Of a stretch of 64,000 nucleotides of DNA, positions 22,676 through 32,599 are shown piece by piece. Positions within the stretch are counted from its first letter, which is position 1. Every line of letters begins with the position of its first letter. The notes beneath the pieces are model-generated. The model was not told the origin of the DNA, did not search any database, and was given only the letters and a program-made list of their open reading frames with translations. The stretch comes from Cryphonectria parasitica EP155 (taxonomy: Eukaryota > Ascomycota > Sordariomycetes > Diaporthales > Cryphonectriaceae): positions 5,518,001 to 5,582,000 of the forward strand of contig NW_024468909.1 of assembly GCF_011745365.1 (NCBI RefSeq). The letters are read 5' to 3'. The position numbers and the translations under genes are program-made.

Positions 22676-23808
22676 TCATCGCGCCTTAGTCTTGACCTGA
22701 AACTTCTTCGGGTCCATGTTCAACTTGCACAGCCGGACCACACAACCGCTGAGCTGCAGTAGCGTCTGGACGCCCTCGAGAATCTTCATGTGCGTGAAGC
22801 CAATCTCCTTGATGAACTCCAACTTGGCATGTTCGCTCAGCGTCGGTATCGTCTTGGTGACCTTGAACATAGTGCTGATGATGTCGTGGCTCGAGTAGCC
22901 CAGCGTCCACAGCTCCCGCAGCGTGTCGAGCGCAGAGTCTACGTTGCCCTCGAAGCACGCCTTCAGCATGGCCTGGACCTTGATCGGGTGAGGCGAGTCC
23001 ACCACCTTGAACACGTTGTCGCCCGTCACCATCTCGAAGCCCGCATACGTTGACTGCAGGTTGTTGATCGCCTGCCGCATATCGCCCTCGGCGCTGAATA
23101 CGAGCGCCGCCAGCCCCTCATCGTTATACTCGACCTTTTCCAGCTCGATAATCTGCAGCAGCCTCTTGACGACCTGCGCGTCCGTCAACCTCGCGTACCG
23201 CAGGATCGCGCATCGGGACTGCAGCGGCTCGATGATCTTATTGGACTGGTTGCATGCAAAGGCGAAGCGCGTGGTGTTGGAGTAGATCTCCATCGTCCGC
23301 CGCAGTGCCTGCTGCGCGCCGCTCGTCATGCTGTCGGCCTCGTCGAGAATGACAATCTTGTGGCGGCCCGCCGGCAGGGTGACCTTCTTCTGCGCGAAGC
23401 CCTTGATGCGGTTGCGCACGACGTCGATGCCGCGCTCGTCCGAGGCGTTGAGCTCGAGGACCGCCTCCTTGTACGCATCGCCGAGCAGCTGGCGCGCCAG
23501 GCAGAGCACCGAGGTCGTCTTGCCGATACCTGGCGAGCCGGAAATAATGACATGGGGCATATTGCCGTCCTTGGCGATGATCTTGAGCCGCTCGATGGTC
23601 TCGACGTTGCCGACTATGTCGTCGAGGAAGACGGGGCGGTATTTCTCGACCCTGAGGAACACTGGTCAGCTCAGATGGCAGGCAGGCGACAAGGTGGTGC
23701 TTACCATGGTAGCTCATAAGTTGGGTTGCCATTTGTGTTGGCGGTCAGGATCTTTTTGGCTGCTGAGGTCGAAGAATCACCCGCCTCGTCAACCTTTGCT
23801 GCGGGCAT
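22676..23808 (-). CDS. RFC4: Replication factor C subunit 4 (clamp loader small subunit)
   Basis: AAA+ subunit of the pentameric complex that loads PCNA onto primer-template DNA in replication and repair. Exons 23705-23808 and 22676-23651 give 359 residues. The 53 nt intron (GTAAGC...CTCAG) joins YELPW to [15 protein letters not shown], the RFC box II region. Walker A is [10 protein letters not shown] (about 73-82), Walker B ILDEAD (about 136-141), and the SRC motif with its arginine finger is [10 protein letters not shown]. The text is closest to yeast Rfc4 (S. pombe/human Rfc2): [29 protein letters not shown] and [15 protein letters not shown] match family knowledge. The N-terminus is about 30 residues longer than the yeast form. 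It is divergent from a lysine-rich protein gene 405 bp upstream. Confidence 0.96.
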
Positions 23809-24213
23809 CTTTTCTGATTGTGATGGCGCGTGGGGGTGAGTTTGTTGCTCAAGACTGCTGAAAGAGGTTCCGTCGTAAATTGAGGATCGCGTCGCGCAGA
23901 CGCGACGGCGTGGAAAGTTTGAGTGGAGCTACGACATACGGTGCTGCGGGTAATGGTGCAAGGGGTGGTACTACCATTTAATACATGCAAGGGGGGCTTA
24001 TCGATAAAACCCATCGTTTCAACCAAAATCTCCGTAACCTGCCCTCTCCTTCGAGACTTTTCTGGAGAGGACGCCACCGGCCCTCCCTACCCATACTTTT
24101 CAGCCTTTGAACGCATTGATTGGTTTATTTACCATACAAAACTCCCTTCCACCGAGCGTCATCCCTCTCTGCCTTCACCTGGATCAGGCTCGCCTGCCAC
24201 CATCCGAGTCACA
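23809..24213. promoter_or_regulatory. Shared divergent promoter of RFC4 and the lysine-rich protein gene
   Basis: 405 bp between two start codons on opposite strands. I looked for an exact MluI cell-cycle box (ACGCGT) and did not find one; only the related GACGCGAC near 23899. Confidence 0.4.
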
Positions 24214-25356
24214 ATGGGCAAGACACGCCCAGATCCGATGGAAGTGGACGAGGCGACCAAGAAAGACAGGAAGGAGAAGAAGAACCTCGACGGCAAGGTC
24301 ACCAAGCATGACCGCAGGGACAAGAAGTCCAAGAAGGCTGAAAAGCTGAGCCATCAGACCGGGTCTGACGCGAGCGAGGACGAGAGTTCAAAGGTTGGCC
24401 TCACAAGCCCTAAAACAGGCGCAAGAAATTGCGCTGGCTCTCCGCCCGTACCCAGTATGTTCTGGGAATGAAAGCATGATTTTCCATTCTAGTGGATGGA
24501 TCGTCATGGCCATGACTAGAGGGTTTTGGGTGTCGTGTGTCGTGGTGTGGTGTGGTTCACTAACGTTGTTGTCAAGGGTTCTGCTGATGAGGGAGGCGCC
24601 GCTCTTGAAGATTCCGCACTGGGCAGGACCCCAATGGAGAATCTAGAGGGCAACTTGACCAGGTCCAAAAAGCAGCAGAAGAGAGAAGAACAGCGGGAGG
24701 AACGACTCCGCGAGGAGGCCCTCAAGATCTTGATGGAAAAGGAGCTCGACCCCTCCCTCACGGCCTCCAACCTTCATACCGAGCCTGAGCAGGGGCGCAA
24801 GAGGCAGGTCAAGGCTGAGCGGAGGAGGGAAAAGAGAGCTGAGAAGCGGGCAAAGAAACTGGAGGCCACAGACCTAACGAGCACAGCGGCCTCCGGGGCG
24901 GATGAGGCGGGCGATATCTTTATGATTGACGTCAACCCCATCCCGGTCCACCCGGACAAGCTGAAGCCGCTGTCTGACGATGAGGATGTGGACATGGAAG
25001 ATGGAGGTGCTCCCCTCAAGCAAAAGATTGCTGGCTACACTGCGCCGCCTTCGGGTATGAACCGCACGGTCCGCCGCCGTCTCAAGCTGATCGAGAAGGA
25101 AAAGATCAAGATTCAGAAGAAGCTTGGTGTTCCGGAGGGATCGGACAAGAAGGCGCCCGAAGTACAGGAGCTGTTGGATCAGTGGACCAAGAATTTTGAC
25201 GAGAAGACGGAGTTAAGAGACTCAAAGAAGAAAGATCGTCGAACCAAGCAGGTTGCTCGTACCCATCATAAGAGAGGGAGAGCACTGGCGGGCGGGCAGC
25301 GCAAGGAGAAAGACAAGGGCCATACACGTCAGACCCAGATCTCGCGAAGCAGCTAG
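24214..25356 (+). CDS. Lysine-rich acidic/basic coiled-coil protein, probably nuclear
   Basis: Proposed exons 24214-24393 and 24577-25356, 319 residues. The intron has a weak donor (GTTGGC) but a good CACTAAC branch and CAAG acceptor; a consensus GTATGT donor at 24452 would be out of phase with exon 2. The product begins MGKTRPDPMEVDEATKK and is almost wholly Lys/Glu/Arg-rich. It has long predicted helices (KKQQKREEQREERLREE, ERRREKRAEKRAKK), an acidic patch DDEDVDMEDG and a TVRRRLKLIEKEKIKIQKKL block. Composition suggests a nucleolar or ribosome-biogenesis protein, but no domain is recognised. Near the stop, the +1 frame stays open to 25472, so the true C-terminus may differ. Confidence 0.65.
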
Positions 25357-25825
25357 AAGTTGGCTCCTGGCAAGGTGAGGTACTGCAAGAAGAGCACGAA
25401 GCTCTCCGGTGCTGCAAGGCAGAGAGGGTGTGGTGGGGGTCCTCGTCGCAGGCATCTCATGAATCCGAATGACCACGCCTTATTGGTCACATCATTCCAC
25501 CGCCGGCCTTAAGGCAGCGCTATCCTTCTGTCTCCGCCTTTCAAGCTGGACAGAGACCAGCAAAGGCCTCGTCGGCATAAATGTATGAAGTGACCGGCCA
25601 TTTCAACAAATGGTCAGTCCGCAGCGCACACCGACCTCTCGCAATGGTGAGAGAGGGGACATAGATGATGAGGCCAATATTGCCAATCTTCATTGAGATG
25701 CGCAGTGTAATAATATTACAGTATCATGTGTCATCCACCCAACGCCGACCATATGCGGTATAATATCAGGATTGTTGAACTTTTGAAACAACTGCACGCG
25801 GCAGCAGCAGTAGCATCTCCTGTGC
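25357..25825. other. Intergenic between convergent genes
   Basis: Both flanking genes end here. Apart from the open +1 frame to 25472 described with the previous gene, nothing is recognised. Confidence 0.45.
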
Positions 25826-26470
25826 TCATGGTTTCCTGTCATCCTCAGGCTTCCCACTTTTCTTGTCTTCGCCGCTGTCGTCCTTTTCGCCCATGCCAAA
25901 TGCCTCCTTGACTTGTTCCATGATCAAATCTCCATATCCCTTTCCTTCCTCCAGCGCCTCCTTCTCCTTCTTAGCCCTCTCCTCCTTCCAGTTTTCCTTC
26001 TCACTCCCCATCCACAGCCTCGCCAGCGGGCCGCGCTGCGCCATCTCCTTCTTTTCCCTCTCCTCCTGCAGCGCCTTCCTCTGCGCCTCGGAGAGCGCTG
26101 CCTCCTTCCGCTCGCGCTCGATCCGCAGCAGCTCCTGTGTCCGCCTCGCCTTCTCGGGCAGGCCGCCGTCGACCATGTTGCTCCACCGCCGCACGAAGCG
26201 CTGGTAGATGGACTCGCCCGTGTAGTCGTACGCCAGGATGTTGGTCGCGTACGAGGTGCCCGAGGCGAGGAAGAGCGACTGGAGGCCGACCCGCCGCGGG
26301 GGCATGAACAGGGCGATGGGGCCGAGGATCACACCCGCCCAGGCGCTGTAGTGCACCCAGTCTGGATTTCTAAACTTGGTGCCGCTTCCAGGGGCTACAG
26401 GATTGGGGGGTTGTTGTTGTGGTGGTGGGCATGGTTCGCTCGGAGGAGGTTGGGCTTGTGGTGTCGTCAT
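25826..26470 (-). CDS. Short membrane protein of the fungal group labelled rhomboid-like
   Basis: Single exon, 214 residues. A Pro/Gln-rich N-terminus precedes two hydrophobic segments (WAGVILGPIALFM and GLQSLFLASGTSYATNIL). A long charged helix follows (RIERERKEAALSEAQRKAL) and the block LARLWMGSEKENWKEERAKK. From family knowledge, similar fungal proteins are often labelled rhomboid family membrane protein, but the catalytic GxSG serine and histidine of active rhomboids are absent and there are too few helices. It is therefore not a protease by what can be seen. The N-terminal part could be a mitochondrial or ER anchor. The start is the ATG preceding TTPQAQPPP. Confidence 0.75.
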   Translation of the reverse strand: MTTPQAQPPPSEPCPPPQQQPPNPVAPGSGTKFRNPDWVHYSAWAGVILGPIALFMPPRRVGLQSLFLASGTSYATNILAYDYTGESIYQRFVRRWSNMVDGGLPEKARRTQELLRIERERKEAALSEAQRKALQEEREKKEMAQRGPLARLWMGSEKENWKEERAKKEKEALEEGKGYGDLIMEQVKEAFGMGEKDDSGEDKKSGKPEDDRKP

Positions 26471-27022
26471 CTTTGGTGAGCTGGTGTTTCTCGTCCTTTT
26501 GTGCTTCTGAAGATGTGGTCTCTTGAATACTAGTCAAATCTCAGAGGAGAGAAAGTTTCGACAAGTCCATTGGGTTTTTGTCGACTATTTCGCAGCGGGT
26601 AGAATGAAGTGGTCGAAAGGCAGCTCTGTTACTCGATCAAACCATGACGCGAAAAGTTTCTTATCGAGATCTTATCGCTGCAGCAGACCCGCTCGGCCTG
26701 TGATGGCCTCCTACAGTATGGAGCGCCGTAGGCTGACTATACAGAAAGCACTGTTCGGCCCGAACCTCATTTAGTGCCACCCCTACCACCAGCAGAATTA
26801 CATATAGCCACACATGCATAGCTCTTAGGTTGCGCATTTACGTCTCGACAATATATTGAAATTGGATCCCAGGCCTTCCATGGTGATGGTCAGCCAGCGC
26901 ATCCACCAAGTGATTTACAGTAGCATCTCGGTTCTTGAGAATTGATCGCCTATTTCTCCTCTGGGCAGGTCTTGGTCTTGATCATGAAGTATCGGAGCTT
27001 GCCAACAACAGCTCCAAGCGCT
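26471..27022. other. Intergenic
   Basis: No gene supported. The 83-codon plus-strand frame at 26523-26774 has no recognisable content. Confidence 0.5.
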
Positions 27023-27600
27023 TCAGGCCATTGGGAAGGGTGGTCCAGGAGGTGCCGGGTTCGCGAACGGCAACTGGTTGATGGCCGAGCAGATCTTCTT
27101 GAAGTGATCTGGCACTCAAGTGTCGTAGATGTTCTTGGTGAACCAATATGCTACCCATCTGTCTCTACCGTCCAGCTCGATAAAAGTGAAGTTGCGGATC
27201 GTAAGACGGTAGTACTCGGTAGCTTCCCCTTTGAACACTTGGCAGTAACCGTGGATCCGTGCATTCTGGTCGTCGTGTGAATTAGAGAAAGCGAGGATCT
27301 GCCTGTCGACCTCCTCTTCGCGGTTCACGAGCCGGACGAGCTCGACAATCGAATAGGCTGCCAGGGTCATGCGGTGGGCATTTGGGCGAAGTGCAATGCC
27401 CAGTGCTCCAGTCTCACACTTTATTTCATAGGCAATGAACGGAAAGTACATGTAAGCCGTGGCCATAAAGAACGATTTGCGGCTAGCATCTCGCCGGAAT
27501 CCAACGGAATGTTCTGGCTGCGGACGAGTTCCGAATACAGGGCCGGTATTGTGAAGGCTCTAGGAGGTGGATTCAACGTTGTTTGCGCTCGGCTCGATGT
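27023..27600 (-). pseudogene. Broken DUF7924-type gene fragment
   Basis: The minus strand encodes text typical of a fungal domain I know as DUF7924: EHSVGFRRDA, then FFMATAYMYFPFIAYEIKCE, then LVNREEEVDRQILAFSNSH, then IHGYCQVFKGEATEYYR and FTKNIYDT. The frame is then cut by a TGA (27116-27118) where a Trp is expected, and coding text resumes directly as VPDHFKKICSAINQLPF until a stop at 27023. Family members have a longer stretch between RRDA and FFMAT, so an internal deletion is also likely. A frame change near 27520 separates it from a probable upstream part (AFTIPALYSELVRSQNIP). The domain often occurs in accessory and transposon-rich fungal regions; its function is unknown. Confidence 0.6.
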
Positions 27601-27667
27601 ACACTGATTTCCTTGAACAGACCTTCCCGAAACCCCTCTCAGTTACTCCACGTCTGTAGATTCTCTA

Positions 27668-30008
27668 TCATGGATGCATCGCCTGCAAGGCTTCACCGTC
27701 GTTCATAGCTGTCCATATGGATGAGTCAATCTGGTAGACCAGGGCATCGAGGTCCTGTATAGTATGGTCAATGTCTGGAAAGCAACCGCCCTGCGGGACT
27801 TGTCCAAAATCCAGTTCCTGGAAGTGCGAGTGGTGATTGGGTGCCAAGTCAAGGGTCTGCTGAGTCGGATCCAATGCTATGTTCTCGACAGCGTCCTCAC
27901 TCTCTCGGGCAGGATCCCCTCCGTCCGCAGTCTGACGCAGAGCTGGCGGGCTGGTGGGCCGGTTGGTTGGGGTGTTCATATGGCTGACCAAGCTGTGTCG
28001 AGCGATATTGTGAGGTGTCTCTGGCAGTCTCGTCGAGCCTGTCAACGTCGCCGGGTCTGGACTCGCGACAGTACGATTCAGCGTTGGTGAGGCCGAAAAC
28101 CCCCAGGCAACAAGATGCTCCATATCGCTCCGCTGCGTGCCCAAGGTTAGCATGAGTATTCTTCCTAGAGCATATCTGTACCAAGGTGGGGGGCCACTCA
28201 ACTATATTGCGTATCATCTCGCACTCGAAGAACATCTCATTCAAGAATTCCTGACAGCATGCTATCTTGGCGGTCAGCTCGTCGCGCGGAATCCGGGTAG
28301 GAAGCCTGCGGTGTAGGTGGAACAGGATCCGGGCACATTGATATGTGCAGCTAGCCAGGTCCAGGTCGACCACGGAGGTTTTCGCCCTGCAGGCAAGCAA
28401 AAGTTTCAAGGCGTCAGCCATGAGATTCGCGGCCTCGAGACAGCGGGTGTGGCAGTGCATGGCAATACTCGGATCCAGACGGCGCAGGACATGGCCAGGG
28501 AGGGCCTCCTTGACGCCCGGCAGAGCCAGACGATAGACAATCATGCGGACTGCAAACCAGATGATGTGGATGGTGGCATATGCAGAGAAGCTAGTCCAGT
28601 AGGCGTGCAGTCGTGCATTCTGCTCTGAGAGCTGCAGGCCAGCAGGCAGCTGGGCAGAAAAGGCGTCCAGGTCTTCTTGGAGCGATTTCACCTCGTCGCC
28701 CAGGTCCACTTGCGTGGTCGCCACAATGCGTATGGTGGACTGCAGGGTCTTGTACCGCAACCACTTTACGCGCACGACCTGTGCAAGTGGGTTGAGCTCA
28801 CTACTCTCGATAGGAGCGCGAGCGGCAGCTATGTTGATCTCGAGCTTATCGACAGGCCGAGCGAGGCCCAGGCTGAAATCTTGCTCGGAGCAGGGCAGTT
28901 GAATATAGGCGCGGCCGACGGTGGACAGAGAAAAGTCATCGTATCCGCTGGCGACCTGCGTGTCGATCATGAACAGGGACCACCACGCCCTCCTGCGGAC
29001 CTCACGGGTGAGCGGGTGCATGCTGTGGTCCTCGTAGTTGAGCCGCAGGGCCATTGCAAACCTCATGGCGATGGCGGTCAGGATGAAGACGCTGGAGAAG
29101 CGGGCCTGGTACTCGCGGAACTTGATGATCAGGATCAGAGCCTGCACCCGAGCAAGGCCTGGCTCTTCTCGCCCGCTGACGACGATAGACTCGGCGAGAT
29201 CCACATAGGTAGACCCTCGTTCTCTCCCGTCGGGTCCACCGTCCATGAGAGCAGTAGTGATGCCAGCCAGTGCGAGAAGAAGTGCCCTGTCGAGGACGCG
29301 AGCACGGTAGTCCTCCATGACCGTGGCTTTGTGCAAAAAGGCAAATACTGGGACATGATGAAGGTGCTGGAAGAATGCGTCTAGCGCTTGCAATGACTGC
29401 GAGTCTGATGGAAAGCTGGAGCTGGAGAGTGATAATATGTGTACGTGTGGTTAACAAAAGAACACTCCGTAATTACAACAATGGAGAGAGAAACTTCAGC
29501 TGTTAGGGAGGGTTTTCCTGTCTTACATATCCTCTGGGTTGTTCTCCGAGGTCCTGGGTTCACTGCTGTTGGCCCGTGGCGACTGCGGGAGCAGCACGTT
29601 TGATGGAGGAGTGCTGGTGGGGGGTGACGAGTTATGCACACGAGAGGGTACTACAACGCGTCTGCTCGTCACAGCAGCAGCAGCGGCAGGGGACTCGTAG
29701 ATGCATTTGAACCCGAGGTCGAGACATCTCTGACAGGCTGGCGTAAGTCCACTGCACCGTGCCTTTCTGTTCCGGCATGGTAGACATGCTCGTCTCGTGC
29801 GGCGCCTGTCTGGGCCTCTGATAGAGAGTTCCTGACCTTGAAAAGAGCACTCGAGGTCCAACCTCTCACAATTCCTGCAAATGTCTCTTCGGCCGTCGCA
29901 TCGAACCTTACGGCTTCTGCAGGCTGAGCACGTATGGGGCGACTGTCGTGAGTGCTTGGGTTGCTGGGGTCGTTCTTGTTGTGGCCGCTCTTCAGTGGTG
30001 GAAGTCAT
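27668..30008 (-). CDS. Transcription factor with two tandem Zn2Cys6 clusters
   Basis: Three exons, 29527-30008, 28182-29421 and 27668-28132, 728 residues; introns 105 and 49 nt with GT/AG ends. Two complete binuclear zinc clusters lie at C27-C54 and C75-C102, each with spacing CX2CX6CX6CX2CX6C and the basic R-K-[VA]-R-C signature. Most fungal regulators have one. The middle carries the fungal-specific transcription factor domain (REVRRRAWWSLFMIDTQVAS, then IQLPCSEQDF). The C-terminal tail is acidic and Gln/His/Asp-rich (LDFGQVPQGG, DLDALVYQIDSS), a plausible activation region. It reads away from the GH43-like gene 0.8 kb upstream and may control it and the sulfatase; this is inference from position. 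An alternative start at 30095 would have to use a non-ATG codon. Confidence 0.87.
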
Positions 30009-30804
30009 GTCGGCATCCGACCCGCAAGCATGGTCACTTATTGTACCATGCAGCAGAAAAGGACAGTCAATATTGACATGGCGGAAGCCGAGCACGACCC
30101 CCGACCAGTTCTCAAAGCCTAAAGGTGACCAGGGGAAACAAATGAAGCCCTAGACAATCGCGCAATTGCCGAGCAGAATGATGTATACATATTTTAGCAC
30201 TTAGTTTTGCGGGGTATTAATCGCAGTACTGTGGACTTACACACTGAGGCGTGAGGTTGGCATACACCGCTCCAAGGCCAAGTAAATAACCCTGAACATT
30301 CATGTTATATGCCCCTCATATTACATCACATCGTACCTTAGTTTTTGTTTCTTTTTTTTTCTTTTTTTTTCTTTTTCTTTTTTTCCTCCCTCCCCTTATT
30401 TCGCCGAAAAGGCGGAGGAAATAGGGATTTGGCATTGGAACATGGGTTACTGAATTTTACACGCCATAGGCCTGCGGCTTCCGAGCTCCGACAGCCGCCA
30501 CCTGTTGTTGTTGCTGCTGCTGCTTCTTGTACATGTAAATCCTGGCCATTCAGAATCGACGACATTAAGAGCAGTTGAAATCTCTTTAGAACGCAACGGT
30601 AATAATTACAATGGATACAGATACTTCTGTTGTTCAGCGGGCCTGGTCGTGGGCCTGCTGGCTTCTGGGTAAGTATTTAAAATGAGCCACTTCGGCCTGC
30701 CACCTCGGGCTCGTTGAATAGAGAAAAATATATTGATCTATTCATTAACTATACTAGAACGACTCGTGGCCCGGCTGCCTATATCATCAATTGGTAGCGT
30801 CACA
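30009..30804. promoter_or_regulatory. Divergent intergenic region between the Zn2Cys6 regulator and GH43-like gene
   Basis: About 800 bp with starts on both sides. It contains a T-rich tract (30341-30386) and a CTG/TTG repeat near 30504-30526. Any CGG-type sites of the regulator would be expected here; I did not identify a clear CGG pair. Confidence 0.45.
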
Positions 30805-32508
30805 ATGCTGAACGTCCAGCAGCTGGCGTTAGTAGGCTCAAGCCTTTTGCCTGGGCTGATCTCGGCCGCTTCTTCAACAACTTCGTCTTCTTCTCCAAAC
30901 CCAACCGCCACCTACATCAATTTTGCCGCTGTTGATATCCTAGACGGCGACGACGGTCTCCCCACTCATCCTTTCCAACCACAAAAATACGGAAAATGGA
31001 CATACCCCATCACCACCGACGGCAACGGACGAGAGCAGGTCGAGGCCCATGTGACATATTACGAGAACAAGTACTACATGCACGCGGCAACCTGGGGCTG
31101 TGGTGGTTCCATCTTCGTCTACGGCCAGATCGCGAACGTGGATTGGCCTGTCAGTCCTGTCTATCCGCCTGGTGACTATGGGGAGGACGGCAACTGCGGT
31201 ATCAAGTCGTATTCGTCTTCCGATTTTACCAACTGGGAGCTGGCAACCTTCTACCAGCCCTCCATCGAGGTGGCCAACGTGACAAAACCAGTGGTCCGCT
31301 ACAGCAACGCGACTGGGCAATATGTCATGTTCATGGGAGGCGGCGCACTAACGGCAAACTTCTACTACGCCACGTCTGATTCTCCTGGTGGCCCCTGGAG
31401 CGATCCACCCCGTCTCCTGGGCGGCATGAATATCTCTCATGACTTTGACGTGGCCGTGGGCCCGGACGGAACCCACTACATGGTCAGCGATGTTCTCTCG
31501 GGCCTGAAGTCTGGCTCATCCGAATGGGATGTATATGTCTGGGATATATACATTCACCAGCTCACGCCCAACCTGACCTCGACGGTTGGCACGGCTGCCA
31601 CCTCCGTCCTGGTGCGCTCGGCCCAGGAGCTTAACGCCAAGGGTCTCACGCTCGAGGCCTCAGGTTTTTTCTACCATGACGGCTACTGGTATTTGACCTT
31701 TGGATACACATGTCAGAACTGCGCTGGCTATATTTATTACTACTATGCAACCGACCCCCTTGGCCCTTATACAGACGGCGGCTTTCTGAGCCAGGACGGC
31801 TGTGGTGGTCAGAACAAGGGCGCCAACGTGCTTCCCACGCCAGATGGGGGGCAGGTTATCCTTGCGGGCAACCTTGGGTACAGGACCAGCCCGAGCGACA
31901 TCTATCACGATGGTCTCATGTGGCACAGCGATAACCACCAGGCTGCCTCAAGCACCTTCTTCTTCCCCCTCGAGTTCAACGACGATCACACCATCAAGAA
32001 TTTCACCTGTCCAGCCACAGCAACAGTTCCTCTTATGGTTGACACGGCGGCAGCGGCAACAGTATCTCCCAGCGCACCAGTTCCCTACCAGCTGGACTGT
32101 CGCGTCCGCAACGGGCAGGACCTGGTGCAGACCTACAGCTCTGGGAGGACCACCTCCTCCAACATTGAGTTTCCCGTGTGGCAGCGGACATGGAACCTGG
32201 GCCCTACCACGAATGCCGGCCCGGTTCTGGATGGATACCTGCATGTGTCCGTTGGCTTCTCCGACGGCGAGAGTGAAGTCTTCTCCTGGCCGTCCAGCAA
32301 TATCTCGTGGGCTCCAGGTAAGATATCGCTGCCTGTTGGGGGGAAGACGGTCTTGAGCATCACGCTGAGCACAAATGCGACGAATGGCTGTTATGGGACG
32401 TTGGCGCAACCGTCGAATGATAATGCTACAGTGAGTGCTTATGGCACGTTGAGGGCCGGTGAATTCGAAGAGTCCACAAAGGCCTCCTTGTATGTTTACC
32501 AATTCTAG
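30805..32508 (+). CDS. Secreted GH43-like five-bladed propeller enzyme (exo-galactanase-like)
   Basis: Single exon, 567 residues. The signal peptide (LALVGSSLLPGLISA) is followed by a Ser/Thr linker. The propeller reads YYENKYYMHAATWGCGG, IKSYSSSDFTNWELATF, KPVVRYSNATGQYVMFMGGG, DFDVAVGPDGTHYMVSD, LEASGFFYHDGYWYLTFG and YYATDPLGPYTDGG. The order Y-S-S-x-D-[LF]-x-N-W, then K/R-P-x-V-x-Y, then EA-x-x-x-F is that of GH43 subfamily 24 (exo-beta-1,3-galactanases). The usual N-terminal Asp base is not obvious, which fits that subfamily. About 150 residues at the C-terminus form a beta-rich module of unknown type. It ends 92 bp from the convergent sulfatase gene. The in-frame open region upstream to 30733 lacks an ATG. 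Confidence 0.82.
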   Translation: MLNVQQLALVGSSLLPGLISAASSTTSSSSPNPTATYINFAAVDILDGDDGLPTHPFQPQKYGKWTYPITTDGNGREQVEAHVTYYENKYYMHAATWGCGGSIFVYGQIANVDWPVSPVYPPGDYGEDGNCGIKSYSSSDFTNWELATFYQPSIEVANVTKPVVRYSNATGQYVMFMGGGALTANFYYATSDSPGGPWSDPPRLLGGMNISHDFDVAVGPDGTHYMVSDVLSGLKSGSSEWDVYVWDIYIHQLTPNLTSTVGTAATSVLVRSAQELNAKGLTLEASGFFYHDGYWYLTFGYTCQNCAGYIYYYYATDPLGPYTDGGFLSQDGCGGQNKGANVLPTPDGGQVILAGNLGYRTSPSDIYHDGLMWHSDNHQAASSTFFFPLEFNDDHTIKNFTCPATATVPLMVDTAAAATVSPSAPVPYQLDCRVRNGQDLVQTYSSGRTTSSNIEFPVWQRTWNLGPTTNAGPVLDGYLHVSVGFSDGESEVFSWPSSNISWAPGKISLPVGGKTVLSITLSTNATNGCYGTLAQPSNDNATVSAYGTLRAGEFEESTKASLYVYQF

Positions 32509-32599
32509 GTCATAGCAGCAAATTTTTTCAGGTAGCAATTTGTAATGTTTCCTTTCTTTTCTTACAAATACAGATGAGCCTCCATAGAGAAGTAATTCA

